Positions 21,973 to 32,313 of a stretch of 64,000 nt of DNA are shown here, one piece after another. Every line of letters begins with the position of its first letter. The stretch's first letter is position 1. The DNA comes from Euphorbia lathyris (lineage: Eukaryota > Streptophyta > Magnoliopsida > Malpighiales > Euphorbiaceae), in the NCBI RefSeq assembly GCF_963576675.1, contig NC_088917.1:18876001-18940000 (forward strand). The letters are read 5' to 3'. The position numbers and the translations under genes were made by a program. The notes under the pieces are model-generated. The model made no database searches. It was not told where the DNA came from and saw only the letters and a list, made by a program, of their open reading frames with translations.

Positions 21973-22368
21973 TTCTATATGCTTAATTGAATGTTGAGTG
22001 ATTACCATGCTGAGTGATTTGTGATAAATTAGTAACTGTTGCATGCTGAGTTAAAAATGACATGATATCACCATATGCTGAGTAGACATACATGCTGAGT
22101 GATTATTCTAAGCTGAGTTACTAAGCCCACAAACAACTATCCTACGTAAAACTGACTACTCAGAATCTCAAACGTTTGATATTCTTTATGCTGAGTAAAA
22201 CCCATTTAAAACATTAAATGCTAGCACACGTATTAATAGCCACCTAGGATAACGTAAGCAATAATGAGAAAACCCATGCGTCGAACGTGTCATAAATGCC
22301 AGAATCTCTGTCGGTTGATCATCTCAGGTTAAACGGCTAGTTCAACGAATAGGATCAATTCGCACCTC
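21973..22368 (+). other. Spacer between SIRE pol and ORF3
   Basis: About 400 bp without coding. It has six GCTGAG words within 22000-22200 and leads to the ORF3 TATA box. The corresponding spacer of the minus element is 6900-7274. Confidence 0.6.
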
Positions 22369-22377
22369 TATAAATAG
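22369..22377 (+). promoter_or_regulatory. TATA box upstream of SIRE ORF3
   Basis: TATAAATAG, 97 bases before the ORF3 ATG (22474). The minus-strand relative has TATAAATA at the same spacing (6891-6898). Conservation between two diverged copies supports an internal promoter. Confidence 0.55.
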
Positions 22378-22473
22378 TGGAATTATCCTCACTTATCACT
22401 CTTTACATTCGAAATCCTTGGCATTCAAATCCCTCTCTCTGAATCCCAAAATCCTCTCAAAGAATTCGTAATC

Positions 22474-25285
22474 ATGACAAAATCCCAAAATCTTTCCGGT
22501 GGCGGTCACAACGACGACCACTTCGACGAAAATCCTAAGTCTCCTCCTCAACAAGGTCAGCATGACCTAACTCCAAACAAAAACCCTAAAACTGACCTCG
22601 CAACCTCTTCAAAGAAGAAGAAGAAGGACAAGCAGCCGAATGAGAAATTCTTCGTTAAAGTGTACCCGAGCGTAAAGAATCACGAGGTTCTTAGATGTCG
22701 ATGGTTCTCTCTGAGCTTCATAACAGATGAGCAACCGTTCTGTGAATGGATTGAGAAGAACGAATGGGCTGGACTCTTTTCACTTGCTGGTAGAACCTAC
22801 CCTAGGTTAGTACGGGAATTTTACTCCAACCTCTGTGTCGATGGAAGTGATGCTGACCATCTGGTAACCCACGTTAAAGGTAAGAAGCTAATGATTACCC
22901 CATCCTATCTCGCAACCTTACTCAATCTACCAAACACCGGAACGGAATTCAGGACTACTAAGGAAAAGCTTGACCACACTGTAACATTCTATAAACCAAC
23001 GAAACACAAAGGAGAAATACCCAGTACATGCATGGGTTAAAATAAAAAGATGGCTCACTATCTCCTCACTAACTTCATCTTCCCAAAAATCAACTCAGCA
23101 TCATCAGCTTCAAATTTCGAGCAGTGCTTCATTTGGCACATGCTGACCTACAACCCCCTCAATATGCCCGTATTTCTAGTAGGAGCACTCCAACGAAGTA
23201 CTATCAAGCTCAGGCTGGGTTCCCTTATAACCAGAATCCTCGAAGATCATCAAATCGACTTGATTAATGAAACAGAAACCGTGGGAACTGAAATCACAGC
23301 TGCCTTGTTGTTTGGGTTAGTATATGACCAACCCATCAAGCCCAAGAAGGGAAAAGGGGTCATCGAGGAAGCTCAGGAGGAAGCTGATGATGAGCAACCT
23401 CAGGAAGAGAACATCGCAATAGCGGAACCTGCTGACCAAACCAAGCGAGAGAAGAAACGCAAAGCAATCCAAACTAGCTCAAAAGATGTTGATGCTGTCC
23501 CCAAGAAAATCCGGGTTGTCTCAAAGGGGAAAAAAGTTGATGTTGATCAGGGTAAGTTAGCAGAGAAAAGAAAGAGGCAAGATGAGCCTGATGAACTGGA
23601 AAGTGAGGAAACCCCTCTGAAGAAGAAGAAGAAAACTTCTGATCTAAGTCCAGTTGAAGCTGTCCCTCTTGGCTTTGCAGTTCCTGATGATTCCCACTTC
23701 ATAAGAAGCCAAGAGATTGACCTTGAGCAAATTCCTGCTGATCAAGAAGCAGAAGAACTAAGCAAAAATGACAGTCAACATGATACTGATGAGGATGTTG
23801 AGCAATATCAAGAAGCTCATACAGAGCAAGGCCAAACAGGGAATATTGAGCAAGTTGAAAGTCCAGCCGTACAGAATGAGACAGTTGATGCTGAGCTTCC
23901 AGAGCAAGAAATGGTCATGGAAGGGCTCAACACTGATCTCGGAGTAGAATCATCTCTTGATTCCATTCCTGCTGACCCGTCTCCTCCAAAGACCAAAAAG
24001 TTGAAAAGGCTTAAGAAGAAGGCCTACAGATCTCCAGTTATTGACCTCCTGGATGATTCACCTCTGAGGGATGAAATCACTGACCTTACGGATACTCAAT
24101 TTAATTTCTTCTCAACGCATCCTGAGCCCTCTACACAGGAAAAACAAGCCTCTGTTACTCATACCGAGCAACACGCCAAGACTCTAGAAAATCCAAACCA
24201 AGCCGAGCAAGAGCTCGAAGTCCTAACTGCTCAAGGAGACAAGCAAGCTAAGGAAAATCCTGCTCAACCTGAGGTGCCTCTTCCTGCACCAACTCAAGTC
24301 CATGTTGAGCAGGTAATTATCTCTATCGATCCACCTCCTTCCCATCCCATTTCGTAGAACATTAAGCAGTCAGTTCCTGCTGCTAATCAAAATCAAAGTC
24401 CAGCTGTTGACCATACTGACACTTGCACTCAAGGACATCACCAAACACCTCCTCAATCAGGTGCTACTAGAATTTCGGCCACTGAGCTAAATCCTGAGGT
24501 ACAATTTGCCTATCTTCATGCAACTGAGTCCGGACATCGCATCATTGACTCAGCCCAACATCTTCTCCAGGATTTAAACACTTCTCATGCCGATGTTGCT
24601 GGGTCCGCAAATGCTGAATCACAAGAATTTTCGTCTGTCACTCAGCTTCTCAATGAGATCAAGAATCTCAAAGATTTAGTAAGTGTCATGACCTCGGTCC
24701 AAACACAGCAACCCAAGCAAGAATCATTTGTCAAGCTGACCGAGCTAATATTGATGATGGTGAATCACATGAATTCACTTCAGGGACAAATTAATGCTCT
24801 GCCTACAGTCAACATGGGCTATGCTACCTCTGCTGAGTTAGGTCATTATTTTACCAAGTTGTCTTCTGAGCTGACTGGTACTCGTGACCTTCTCTCCTCA
24901 TCTTCCCAATGTTCGATGGATGAAATTAGCGAAGATGTCCGTCTTCTGAATCTGAGTAAAGAGGAAATGGAAACTGACTTGGTGAAAACCAATACTATCC
25001 TCCAAACTACTCAGAGCTTATTTAGACATGTGCGTCACACAAACGCTCAGCGTGATATTTACAACAAGGTTGTACTTCGAATGTACCATCAATCTTATGC
25101 CCAGCTAACTGACGTAATATCTTGGCTAACTAAGTCACAGGAATACATACTCAACATGATCAGCACATCTATTCGAGTCCCTGGTTCAGTTCTGGATGAT
25201 GGTGTCCCAATACTTGATGGGTTATTTGAAAGCACAAAACGTCTCAAGGCATATTCAGTCAAGCTGACTCGTGCTGCTCTCAATG
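22474..25285 (+). pseudogene. SIRE third ORF (env position), first part
   Basis: Starts ATG 22474 (MTKSQNLSGGGHND). In-frame stops are TAA 23038-23040 (glutamine in the minus copy) and TAG 24355-24357. N-terminal 330 residues: FITDEQPFCEWIEKN, YPRLVREFYSNLC, KGKKLMITPSYLATLLNLPN, MAHYLLTNFIFPKIN and NFEQCFIWHML, matching the plant transposon protein family. The middle is acidic and basic low complexity. The C-terminal region (LTELILMMVNHMNSLQ through SKEEMETDLVKTN) is coiled-coil-like. Cut after codon AAT plus G by Athila A; the frame continues at 43374. Total about 988 residues when joined. No membrane segment seen. Confidence 0.78.
25281..25285. repeat. Target site duplication of Athila A (left copy, CAATG)
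   Basis: CAATG before TGTTAAGCCC is repeated at 43369-43373 after the LTR end CGCTCAACA. Confidence 0.93.
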
Positions 25286-26786
25286 TGTTAAGCCCAAAAT
25301 ATACCTAAAATATCATCAATAATTACATCAATATTGCTACGAATTTATGCTATTCATACCTATTTAGAATACTTTTACTCTCGAATATGTTTCTTTCGTG
25401 CAAGGTACATAAATATTTGGTAAAATCCAAATAGGAGTAAAAAGAGCTCAAAAATAGAAGAAAAGCCCTACAAAAGGAGTCAAAGACGACGAAAATTAAT
25501 AACGCCAAGTCGAGGACACGAACGAGAGCGAAAAAGTGAAAAACGCTCCGTGCCGCGACCGCGGCTCCCCCTTTTCACGGTCGCGACACGCGTCCTTCAG
25601 CCTTTTTTCCCTTCGTCCGATGACCAAATTGTTGCTCCCCCATTCTCGGTAGTGAATTTGATATTCTCGGTACGAGTAGGAGATTTTGGAAGCCTAGTTA
25701 CACACTTTCGTTTTCGACGAAACACGATCGTTCGGGTGGATAAAGACGTCCTTTCGCAGCGGATACAATCCTTCACAACGGACACGACACTTCAATCAAA
25801 ACTCTTCAACATCTATAAATAAAGAGTTGATGGAGAATTGAGAGAAAAAAATAACAAAGATATAGTGATATGTGTAGAAGAAAGAAATTAGTGTAGAATT
25901 TATGCAGAAATTCCGAGTCAAGTGATTCAGAAGTTAGATTTAGATTCTGTAAAAAGCAATATGATGTACACACATTGTTTACAAATTAATAACAAATTCA
26001 GTAGCGTTTAGACATTGTTCCAGTTTAGTTTTCATTTTGGTAGTAGACCGACCCAGTCTCTATTACGAAGATTCAGCGAGAAGATTGAGTAGAGGATTCG
26101 CCCCTGAGCCTGACAAACTCTAACGAAACCCAAGGAAAGGATTGACAACCCGTTCACTTGCACGCCGTCGAAGAATTCAATGCTCCATGTTCTCTGTAAA
26201 CTTGTATCAATTTATATTTCATCTAATAAAGTCCGTTCTATTCGATAGATTCTTATGCAGCACTTTGGTAAATGAGCCGAAGTGGATTGATGCTGGTGTT
26301 TTCATTAAAACGTATTTAATTCAAATCTTTATAAGGAAACTTTGTTGAACACTTAGGCAAATTATCATCTCGAAAGAGTTTTAATTTGATTAAGGGCAAC
26401 TATCCCGAAAGGGTTTTGTCGCGTTCAAAGCCAATTAATTAGAGGTTCCGTCATTTATTTCATCTTTATAGTTCGTGCAAAGTTTAAAGTTGTTTCTTTG
26501 CTTAATGCAAACAAATACATTTGTTTACTTTTCTAAAGTACTAAAACGTTCCTGTTTTGCAAATTCATTCTTAAATCAGAATATTTTCTAACATCTTCAT
26601 ATTCTAATCTAATTCTTATTCTAGCAATTTCAAAACCAAAACCGATTAAACGATTTTCCATATTATAAACCTTTAAAGTAAATTTAACCGATTATAAATA
26701 AGTTTTGTTCAAAAAACGTTCCCTGTGGGATCGATATCTTTTATTACTACAAGCGTATACCGTGCACTTGCGGAAATCGCTCAACA
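25286..26786 (+). repeat. 5' LTR of Athila A (1501 bp)
   Basis: TGTTAAGCCC to CGCTCAACA. It contains a GC-rich hairpin (25549-25592), two ATTCTCGGTA boxes (25642-25651, 25663-25672) and TATAAATAAA at 25814-25823. A 68-codon frame downstream (26142-26348) has no ATG at its start and is only LTR sequence. Confidence 0.92.
25549..25672 (+). promoter_or_regulatory. Athila cis-module in the LTR
   Basis: Hairpin: CGTGCCGCGACCGCGG, a 12-14 base loop, then CACGGTCGCGACACGCG. It is followed by two ATTCTCGGTA boxes. The TATA box lies about 140 bases after the second box. The same two components occur upstream of both downstream ORFs (29901-30092 and 31889-32001) and in element B. Confidence 0.65.
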
Positions 26787-26792
26787 AGTTTT

Positions 26793-26810
26793 TGGCGCCG
26801 TTGCCGGGGA
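26793..26810 (+). other. Primer-binding site (tRNA-Asp) of Athila A
   Basis: TGGCGCCGTTGCCGGGGA, six bases after the LTR. This is the PBS typical of Athila-group elements. Confidence 0.9.
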
Positions 26811-26977
26811 ATGCCAAAATTTTTGACAAAATTTTAAATTTTTCGTGTTTTATTACGAATCTAGGTTTATTCATACTTATTCAAACTTTTATATTTTATT
26901 TATTTTCAATTACTAACATATTTATTTTTCAAATTCTGTTTTATAGGTAGTTTCGGTTCGTGCGAAATTTCAAGTTC

Positions 26978-28857
26978 ATGCGCAGTTCTCGAAGTTCGGG
27001 CACGTCACCAGATCCTATTGACCCAGAAATTGAAAGAACTCTTAAAAAGAACAAGAAAGAAAAGAAAAAGAAAAACCAAACCCCAATAAAAACTAAAATT
27101 ACCGAGCCAAAAATTATGGCCACACTTATGGATTACGCTAGGCCAGGAGTGGCCAGTGTAACCAACAGTATAGTTAGCCCAAATTAATGCACATCATTTT
27201 GAAATTAAGCCTGCATTGCTTAATATGTTGCAAAATAATGTAACGTTTTACGGGTTACCTAACGAAAATCCTAATACCCATTTGACAAATTTCTTAGAAA
27301 TTTTTGACACTTTTAAAATTACTGATGTAACTGCAGAAGCAATCAAACTTCGCCTTTTTCCTTTTACTTTGAAGGATCGAGCCAAAGAATGGTTAACTTC
27401 TATGCCAGCCGCATCAATTGAGACTTGGGAACAATTAGCCCAAGCATTTTTATCAAAATTCTTCCCTTTAGCAAAAACCGCAAGAGTCATTAAAGAGTTA
27501 ACATCTTTTTCTCAAAATGATAATGAAACTCTTTATGAGGCTTGGGAACGTTTTAAAGAACTTCAACGTTTATGCCCACACCACCAATTGCCCGCCGAAC
27601 TTTTAATGCAAACATTTTATAATGGACTAAATCCTACAACAAGAGGTTCATTGGACGCTATGTCTGGAGGGTTATTCATGAAGAAAACATCTGCCCAAGC
27701 AAGAGAACTTTTAGAGGAAATGGCAATCAACAGCAGTATGTGGCCCGCGGAACGTGGACACGTACCATTAGCGAAACCATCATCCTCAACAACATCATCA
27801 GTAAAAGGTATAGTGAATCTTGATCCAGTAGCGATGTTGCAAGCCCAATTTTCTGCCTTGTCGCACAAAATTGATAGGTTTATGGCACCGTGTGATCCTA
27901 ATGATCAACCAATCCAAACAGATGTGTATTACGAAGGTATGAGTGAGATTGAACAGGTAAATTTTGTCCAAGGGCAAAACCAAACTAATAATCCTTATTC
28001 CAATACATATAATCCTGGATGGAGAAATCATCCTAACTTTAACTGGAGAGACAATAATAATGCTAATGCTAATCAAAATCGTACTACTAATTATCAAAAT
28101 CAATCAGGAGATTCGATTAGCACTTTATCTTCTAAAATCGACAAATTCATTGATGCGATGAGCGGAAAAATAAGTAATCACGACGATGGTTTTAAACCGA
28201 TCGAGAATAAATTCGATCAGCTTATTAAAAACCAATCATCTAGCATCCATAATTTGGAGATTCAAATTGGACAACTCGCTAAATCAATTCCATCCCGCAA
28301 AGAGGGAAGTCTTCCAAGCCATACGGAAGAAAATCCGAAAGAGCATGTTAAGGCTATCACTCTTCGTTCAGGGAAAAATTACTTAGGCCCGGAAATGACC
28401 GGAAATTCGACTTTACCTGGAACTGATTTACCAAAGCCCAAAGAAGATACGTTAAATCAAAAAGATGCACCGATTGACTCTAGTACAAAAACTTTTGTAC
28501 CCAAACCACCTTTTCCACACAAAGTCCGCAACAAGGACTATGATAAACAACTTTTAACATTTTTAGACAAACTTAAGAATTTGCATATTAATTTAACGTT
28601 TATGGATGCAATTACGCAAATTCTCAATTATGGTAAATTCCTCAAAGATTTAATTTCAAAGAAAATCAGTTGGGAAGGAATTTCATCCATTTCACTAACT
28701 GAAGATTGTAGTTCGATTGTGTCAAGCAATTTGCCCACCAAACTCAAGGATCCCGGATGTTTTACCATTCCGTGTAAATTGGGAGATATAGAATTCCCAA
28801 GTTGCCTTTGTGATATAGGAGCAAGCATTAACTTGATGCCATTATCTATTTTTTAAT
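26978..28857 (+). pseudogene. Athila gag and start of protease (element A)
   Basis: ATG 26978 (MRSSRSSGTSPD). A two-base loss near 27180, relative to element B, shifts the frame before PQINANQ; the frame then runs from 27216 to 28857. The retrotransposon gag domain spans the segment LRLFPFTLKDRAKEWL to LMQTFYNGLNP. An asparagine-rich linker and a basic lysine region follow. The frame ends in the protease motif CDIGASINLMPLSIF, where an extra T (about 28850) makes a stop. The TGG tryptophan that is TAG in element B is intact here. Gag is the particle protein. Confidence 0.88.
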
Positions 28858-29715
28858 AAGTTAGGCTTAGAAGAAGACATCAAACGTACCAATATGGTTT
28901 TGCAATTAGCGGATCAAACCACTAAAAGACCATACGGTATAATAGAGGATGTTTTAGTTAAAGTTGACAAGTTTATTTTTCCTACCGATTTCGTTATTTT
29001 AGATTTTGCTTATGATGTAAATTGTCCGCTAATCTTTGGTAGACCGTTCATGAACACGGGACGTGCTCTAGTTGATGTGTCGGAAGGGAAAGTAGTTTTA
29101 CGGATAGGAGATGATAAGATTGAGTTTGATATGAACCAAGCAATGAAATATCCTATGGAAGATTTCGCTTGTATGAAACTCGATTTAATTGAAGAATGTG
29201 TAAATGACATTGTTCAGAAAGAAGAAATAATAGAACCTATAATGAGTGAGGAACTAGAAGATAAGGACCCAGAACCTTTGATTCGTGAAGATGGACCAGT
29301 TCCGCCTTCGATTGTCCAGAATTACCAAGTCATTTGAGGTACGCTTTCTTAGGCGAAGGCGATTCTCTACCTATAATTATCTCTAACAAGTTGACACAAG
29401 TTCAAGAAGAAAAATTAAAAGAAGTTGTTAGAAATAGGATAGGAAGCATGGGTTGGCAAATTTCTGACTTAAAAGGTATTAATCCAAGTATTGTAATGCA
29501 CAGAATTCATTTAGAAGAAGATAAGCCACCTATAGCGGATAGGCAAAGACGCCTAAACCCGAACATGAAAGAAGTAGTAAAAAGTGAGATTACTAAACTT
29601 CTGGACAATGGAATCATCTACCCTATCTCGGATAGTGAATGAGTTAGTCCAATCCATTGTGTACCTAAAAAGGGAGGCATAACAGTTGTAAGGAATGAAG
29701 AAGGTGTACCAATAT
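28858..29715 (+). pseudogene. Athila protease remainder and RT stub (element A)
   Basis: Protease continues with NCPLIFGRPFMNTGRALVD. A 27-base-class deletion after PPSIV (near 29320) changes frame relative to B. The N-terminal RT segment (INPSIVMHRIHLEEDKPP, MKEVVKSEITKLLDNG) follows from 29334, interrupted by TGA at 29640 for tryptophan. The homology stops at VVRNEE (about 29703). Everything from RT motif 1 to the end of integrase is missing compared with element B (about 56270-58790). Confidence 0.85.
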
Positions 29716-29900
29716 GTTTTTATGTTTTTGTTTATTTTATTTATTTTATTTTATTTTATTTTATTTTATTTTTCCAAAATGCCATTTTTATGATTAGATT
29801 ACTTTATGTTATGATTTAGTTACGTAAATATTTTTATTTCATGATTTTAGATTTAATTTTTTAGATAATTAGGATGAAATTATAGTTTAAGGCAATTCTC

Positions 29901-30092
29901 TGCCGAGAATTTGAAATTCCCTGCCGAGAATACTCTATTTCAGAATTGTCTATTTTGATTCGGATTTCTCTGTTCATGCCAAGAATTTTAAATTCTCTAC
30001 CGTGAATCGGGAGGTAGCTTTGATGCCTGATTTCCGCAAGGAAATCAGCGTGTCGTGACCGCGGCTTTGCCATTCACGGTCGCGACACACGT
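29901..30092 (+). promoter_or_regulatory. Athila cis-module upstream of ORF-a
   Basis: TGCCGAGAAT at 29901-29910 and 29922-29931, TACCGTGAAT at 29998-30007, then the hairpin CGTGTCGTGACCGCGG, loop, CACGGTCGCGACACACG (30049-30092). A TATAAATTA is at 30237-30245 and the ORF-a ATG at 30352. Same components as the LTR module, in a different order. Confidence 0.6.
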
Positions 30093-30351
30093 GTTTCCTG
30101 CGCTATCAGGTCTGAAATGTCACAATCCTTTCAACAAACCTCTTGACAAACGAAACATTGAGTTTCTTCATTTCCGAAAGGTGTAATTTTATACCTTTTC
30201 ATAATTAAAACAACACCACTTTTCATCCTAAACTCTTATAAATTAATCCTAGAGGATTCAGGTTCTGTTACAATTTCTTTTCATCTTTGTCAGAACTCTG
30301 ATTTTTCTTCACAAATACCGTTCTTTGCTAAAGTAACACAAACTTTGCACC

Positions 30352-31299
30352 ATGCCTACCAAATACAAACCATCTAAGCACAACGCTGCCTCAATCAACA
30401 AACGCCCAGACTTATCCAAGCGATATGGGGCGCCTTTTCCTATCTTCAACCACGATGAAGGTAGGCGTTATTGGAATCACCGTTACAAATTCTTCACCGG
30501 AATGTTGTATATGGATGAATTTCTTAATAGCCAATTAGGCATTTCTGATGACATGAGCCGCTATATGGAGCGCCCAGAGTGGACAAAATTCGCCCAAATG
30601 CGATTTCCAATAATAGGTGACTGGATACTCGAATTCTTCTGTACCGTGCGTTTTACTAATAAACGACGAGTACGTCTCAGTTTTCGTCGAGAAGGCGAAA
30701 TCTTCACTTTCGGCTATCCTGAGTTGCATGCTTGGTTTGGTTTTCCCCCGAGGGATACAATCAAACGTCATCCTGGACGAGACATGACATCCTCGGACAT
30801 TTGGAGAATGCTCACTGGATTCTGGCGATTCAATTCAAAACTCGCCTATAATCACTCTTTTCGCTCCAACTCCATGCTGTATTTGCACAAATTTCTGTGT
30901 CACAGTTTATTCGGGTGCACATTCAGTAGTGTAGTCCGTGACACTGATTTATATGTTCTTGGAGATATATTCCAGGGCAATGCAGTGGATTCTTCCAAAA
31001 TTCCGATGGAAGGTCTTGTCGCCGCTTCTCGATCCAAAGATAAGAAGATTGGGTTCGGCAATATAATCTGTGGAATAATTCTCGGTTCAAAGGGTACTAT
31101 TAATGTGCCCTGGAGTGATGATGAATTCTTCCCGACAATTGACTATGAATTTCTCGAGCGCGAAGGACTTGTGAAACGTGTCTTTCGAGCAGGGCCTCAA
31201 TTTCTGTCTGCACCGGAACGTGAAACTTTCGTGCAGTTTCAAATTGATCGTATTAAGGCCAGAAATATCCCGTTAGATAGGGATGAATATGTAGATTAG
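30352..31299 (+). CDS. Athila ORF-a (ATHILA ORF-1-type protein), intact
   Basis: 315 codons from an ATG in good context (GCACCATGCC) to TAG. N-terminus basic (MPTKYKPSKHN). Core: WTKFAQMRFPIIGDWILEFF, RVRLSFRREG, ELHAWFGFPPRD, a tryptophan-rich stretch and SMLYLHKFLCHSLFG. This matches the ATHILA ORF-1 family of unknown function. There is no signal peptide. The copy in element B (54683-55630) is also open and differs by about a dozen residues. Preservation in both copies while gag-pol has decayed is notable but may only reflect youth. It lies where an env gene would be, and its own TATA box suggests a separate transcript. Confidence 0.8.
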   Translation: MPTKYKPSKHNAASINKRPDLSKRYGAPFPIFNHDEGRRYWNHRYKFFTGMLYMDEFLNSQLGISDDMSRYMERPEWTKFAQMRFPIIGDWILEFFCTVRFTNKRRVRLSFRREGEIFTFGYPELHAWFGFPPRDTIKRHPGRDMTSSDIWRMLTGFWRFNSKLAYNHSFRSNSMLYLHKFLCHSLFGCTFSSVVRDTDLYVLGDIFQGNAVDSSKIPMEGLVAASRSKDKKIGFGNIICGIILGSKGTINVPWSDDEFFPTIDYEFLEREGLVKRVFRAGPQFLSAPERETFVQFQIDRIKARNIPLDRDEYVD

Positions 31300-31888
31300 T
31301 TTCTATTTTTCATTTTATTTTTGTATATATTTTGTTTTGTTTTAATTACTAGTTTGTTTTCATTATTTGTACATATGTTACAATAATAAAGATCTTATTT
31401 CTTTCAATTCTTAATTTTTATCCATTTGATCCATTATATATACTTAGCATATTTCATATGGGTACATTCTAATTTTTCATAATCAAATTAAGATAAAAAG
31501 GATTCACTTGAACTAATATGGTTTTCTATTTTTCCACACGTATATTCACGTTTAATTCTATTTGTAACTCAATTTATTTTTAATAAATTAAGTTATCATT
31601 TAATCAATTCAATTCATGTATTAAATATGTATTAACATGCACTTATTATGCATTTAATATGGTTCTCTCAACTTATATGCATAAATGCACATTTAAGTTT
31701 CATTAATTCTTCATAATAAATTTATTTTAATTTAATTTATTAAGGTTAAACTTTTGGTTTTCCTTGTAATTAATGTCATTTATTTTAAGTGCAGGAACAC
31801 TTAATATTAAGTTCAGGAACCATTCCATAACAAAAAATGCACAAACCAAGTCAAAAGGCACCAAAATTGGCCATTTCAACCAATTCTC
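31300..31888. other. AT-rich spacer between ORF-a and ORF-b
   Basis: About 590 bp, very AT-rich, with no coding potential. It is shared with element B (54100-54680). It ends at the cis-module before ORF-b. Confidence 0.6.
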
Positions 31889-32001
31889 TACCGAGAATTA
31901 AGAAATTCTCGGTATGACCAGCAAGTTCGGTCATTTTTCATTGCGAAAATTGCCTGAAAGTCGCGTGCCACGGCTATGCCATTCGCGGTCGCGACACGCG
32001 T
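31889..32001 (+). promoter_or_regulatory. Athila cis-module upstream of ORF-b
   Basis: TACCGAGAAT (31889-31898) facing ATTCTCGGTA (31905-31914), then a hairpin whose left arm is shortened here (31961-32001) but complete in element B (53970-54016). TATATAAA is at 32088-32095, 226 bases before the ORF-b ATG. Confidence 0.6.
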
Positions 32002-32313
32002 ATAATTTACCCTATTAAATCCGATTTTGCCACCAAATTTTGCCTATTCCTATTCCTATTCTACCTATTCACCTACCTATACAACCCTATATAAACCTAC
32101 CTCTTACACAAACCTCACATCACCTCTATTTTTACCCAATCCCTTACTCTAAACTCTTCCCCAAAAACCTACTTTTACTCTTCCTAATCTATTCACTCCA
32201 ATTTCCTATTTTCAATCACTTCCAATTCACAACCCCCAACCTCATCTTCAAGCTTTGGTATTTCTCTCAACTTCTTCTTCTTCTTCTTCTAAAACCCTAA
32301 AAACACCATCACC

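Noticed and set aside
25550..25822. About 90-codon frame across the LTR hairpin (also 51330-51602)
   Set aside because: No ATG start; the frame arises from the GC-rich hairpin and varies between LTR copies.
26142..26348. 68-codon frame present in all four Athila LTR copies (also near 42724, 50804 and 62172)
   Set aside because: It begins with TTG, not ATG, and its conservation is explained by recent LTR duplication. It lies in the transcribed LTR leader.
26793..26810. tRNA-like sequence at the PBS as a tRNA gene
   Set aside because: Only the 18-base complement of a tRNA 3' end is present; no cloverleaf. No tRNA or rRNA genes were recognised anywhere in the window.
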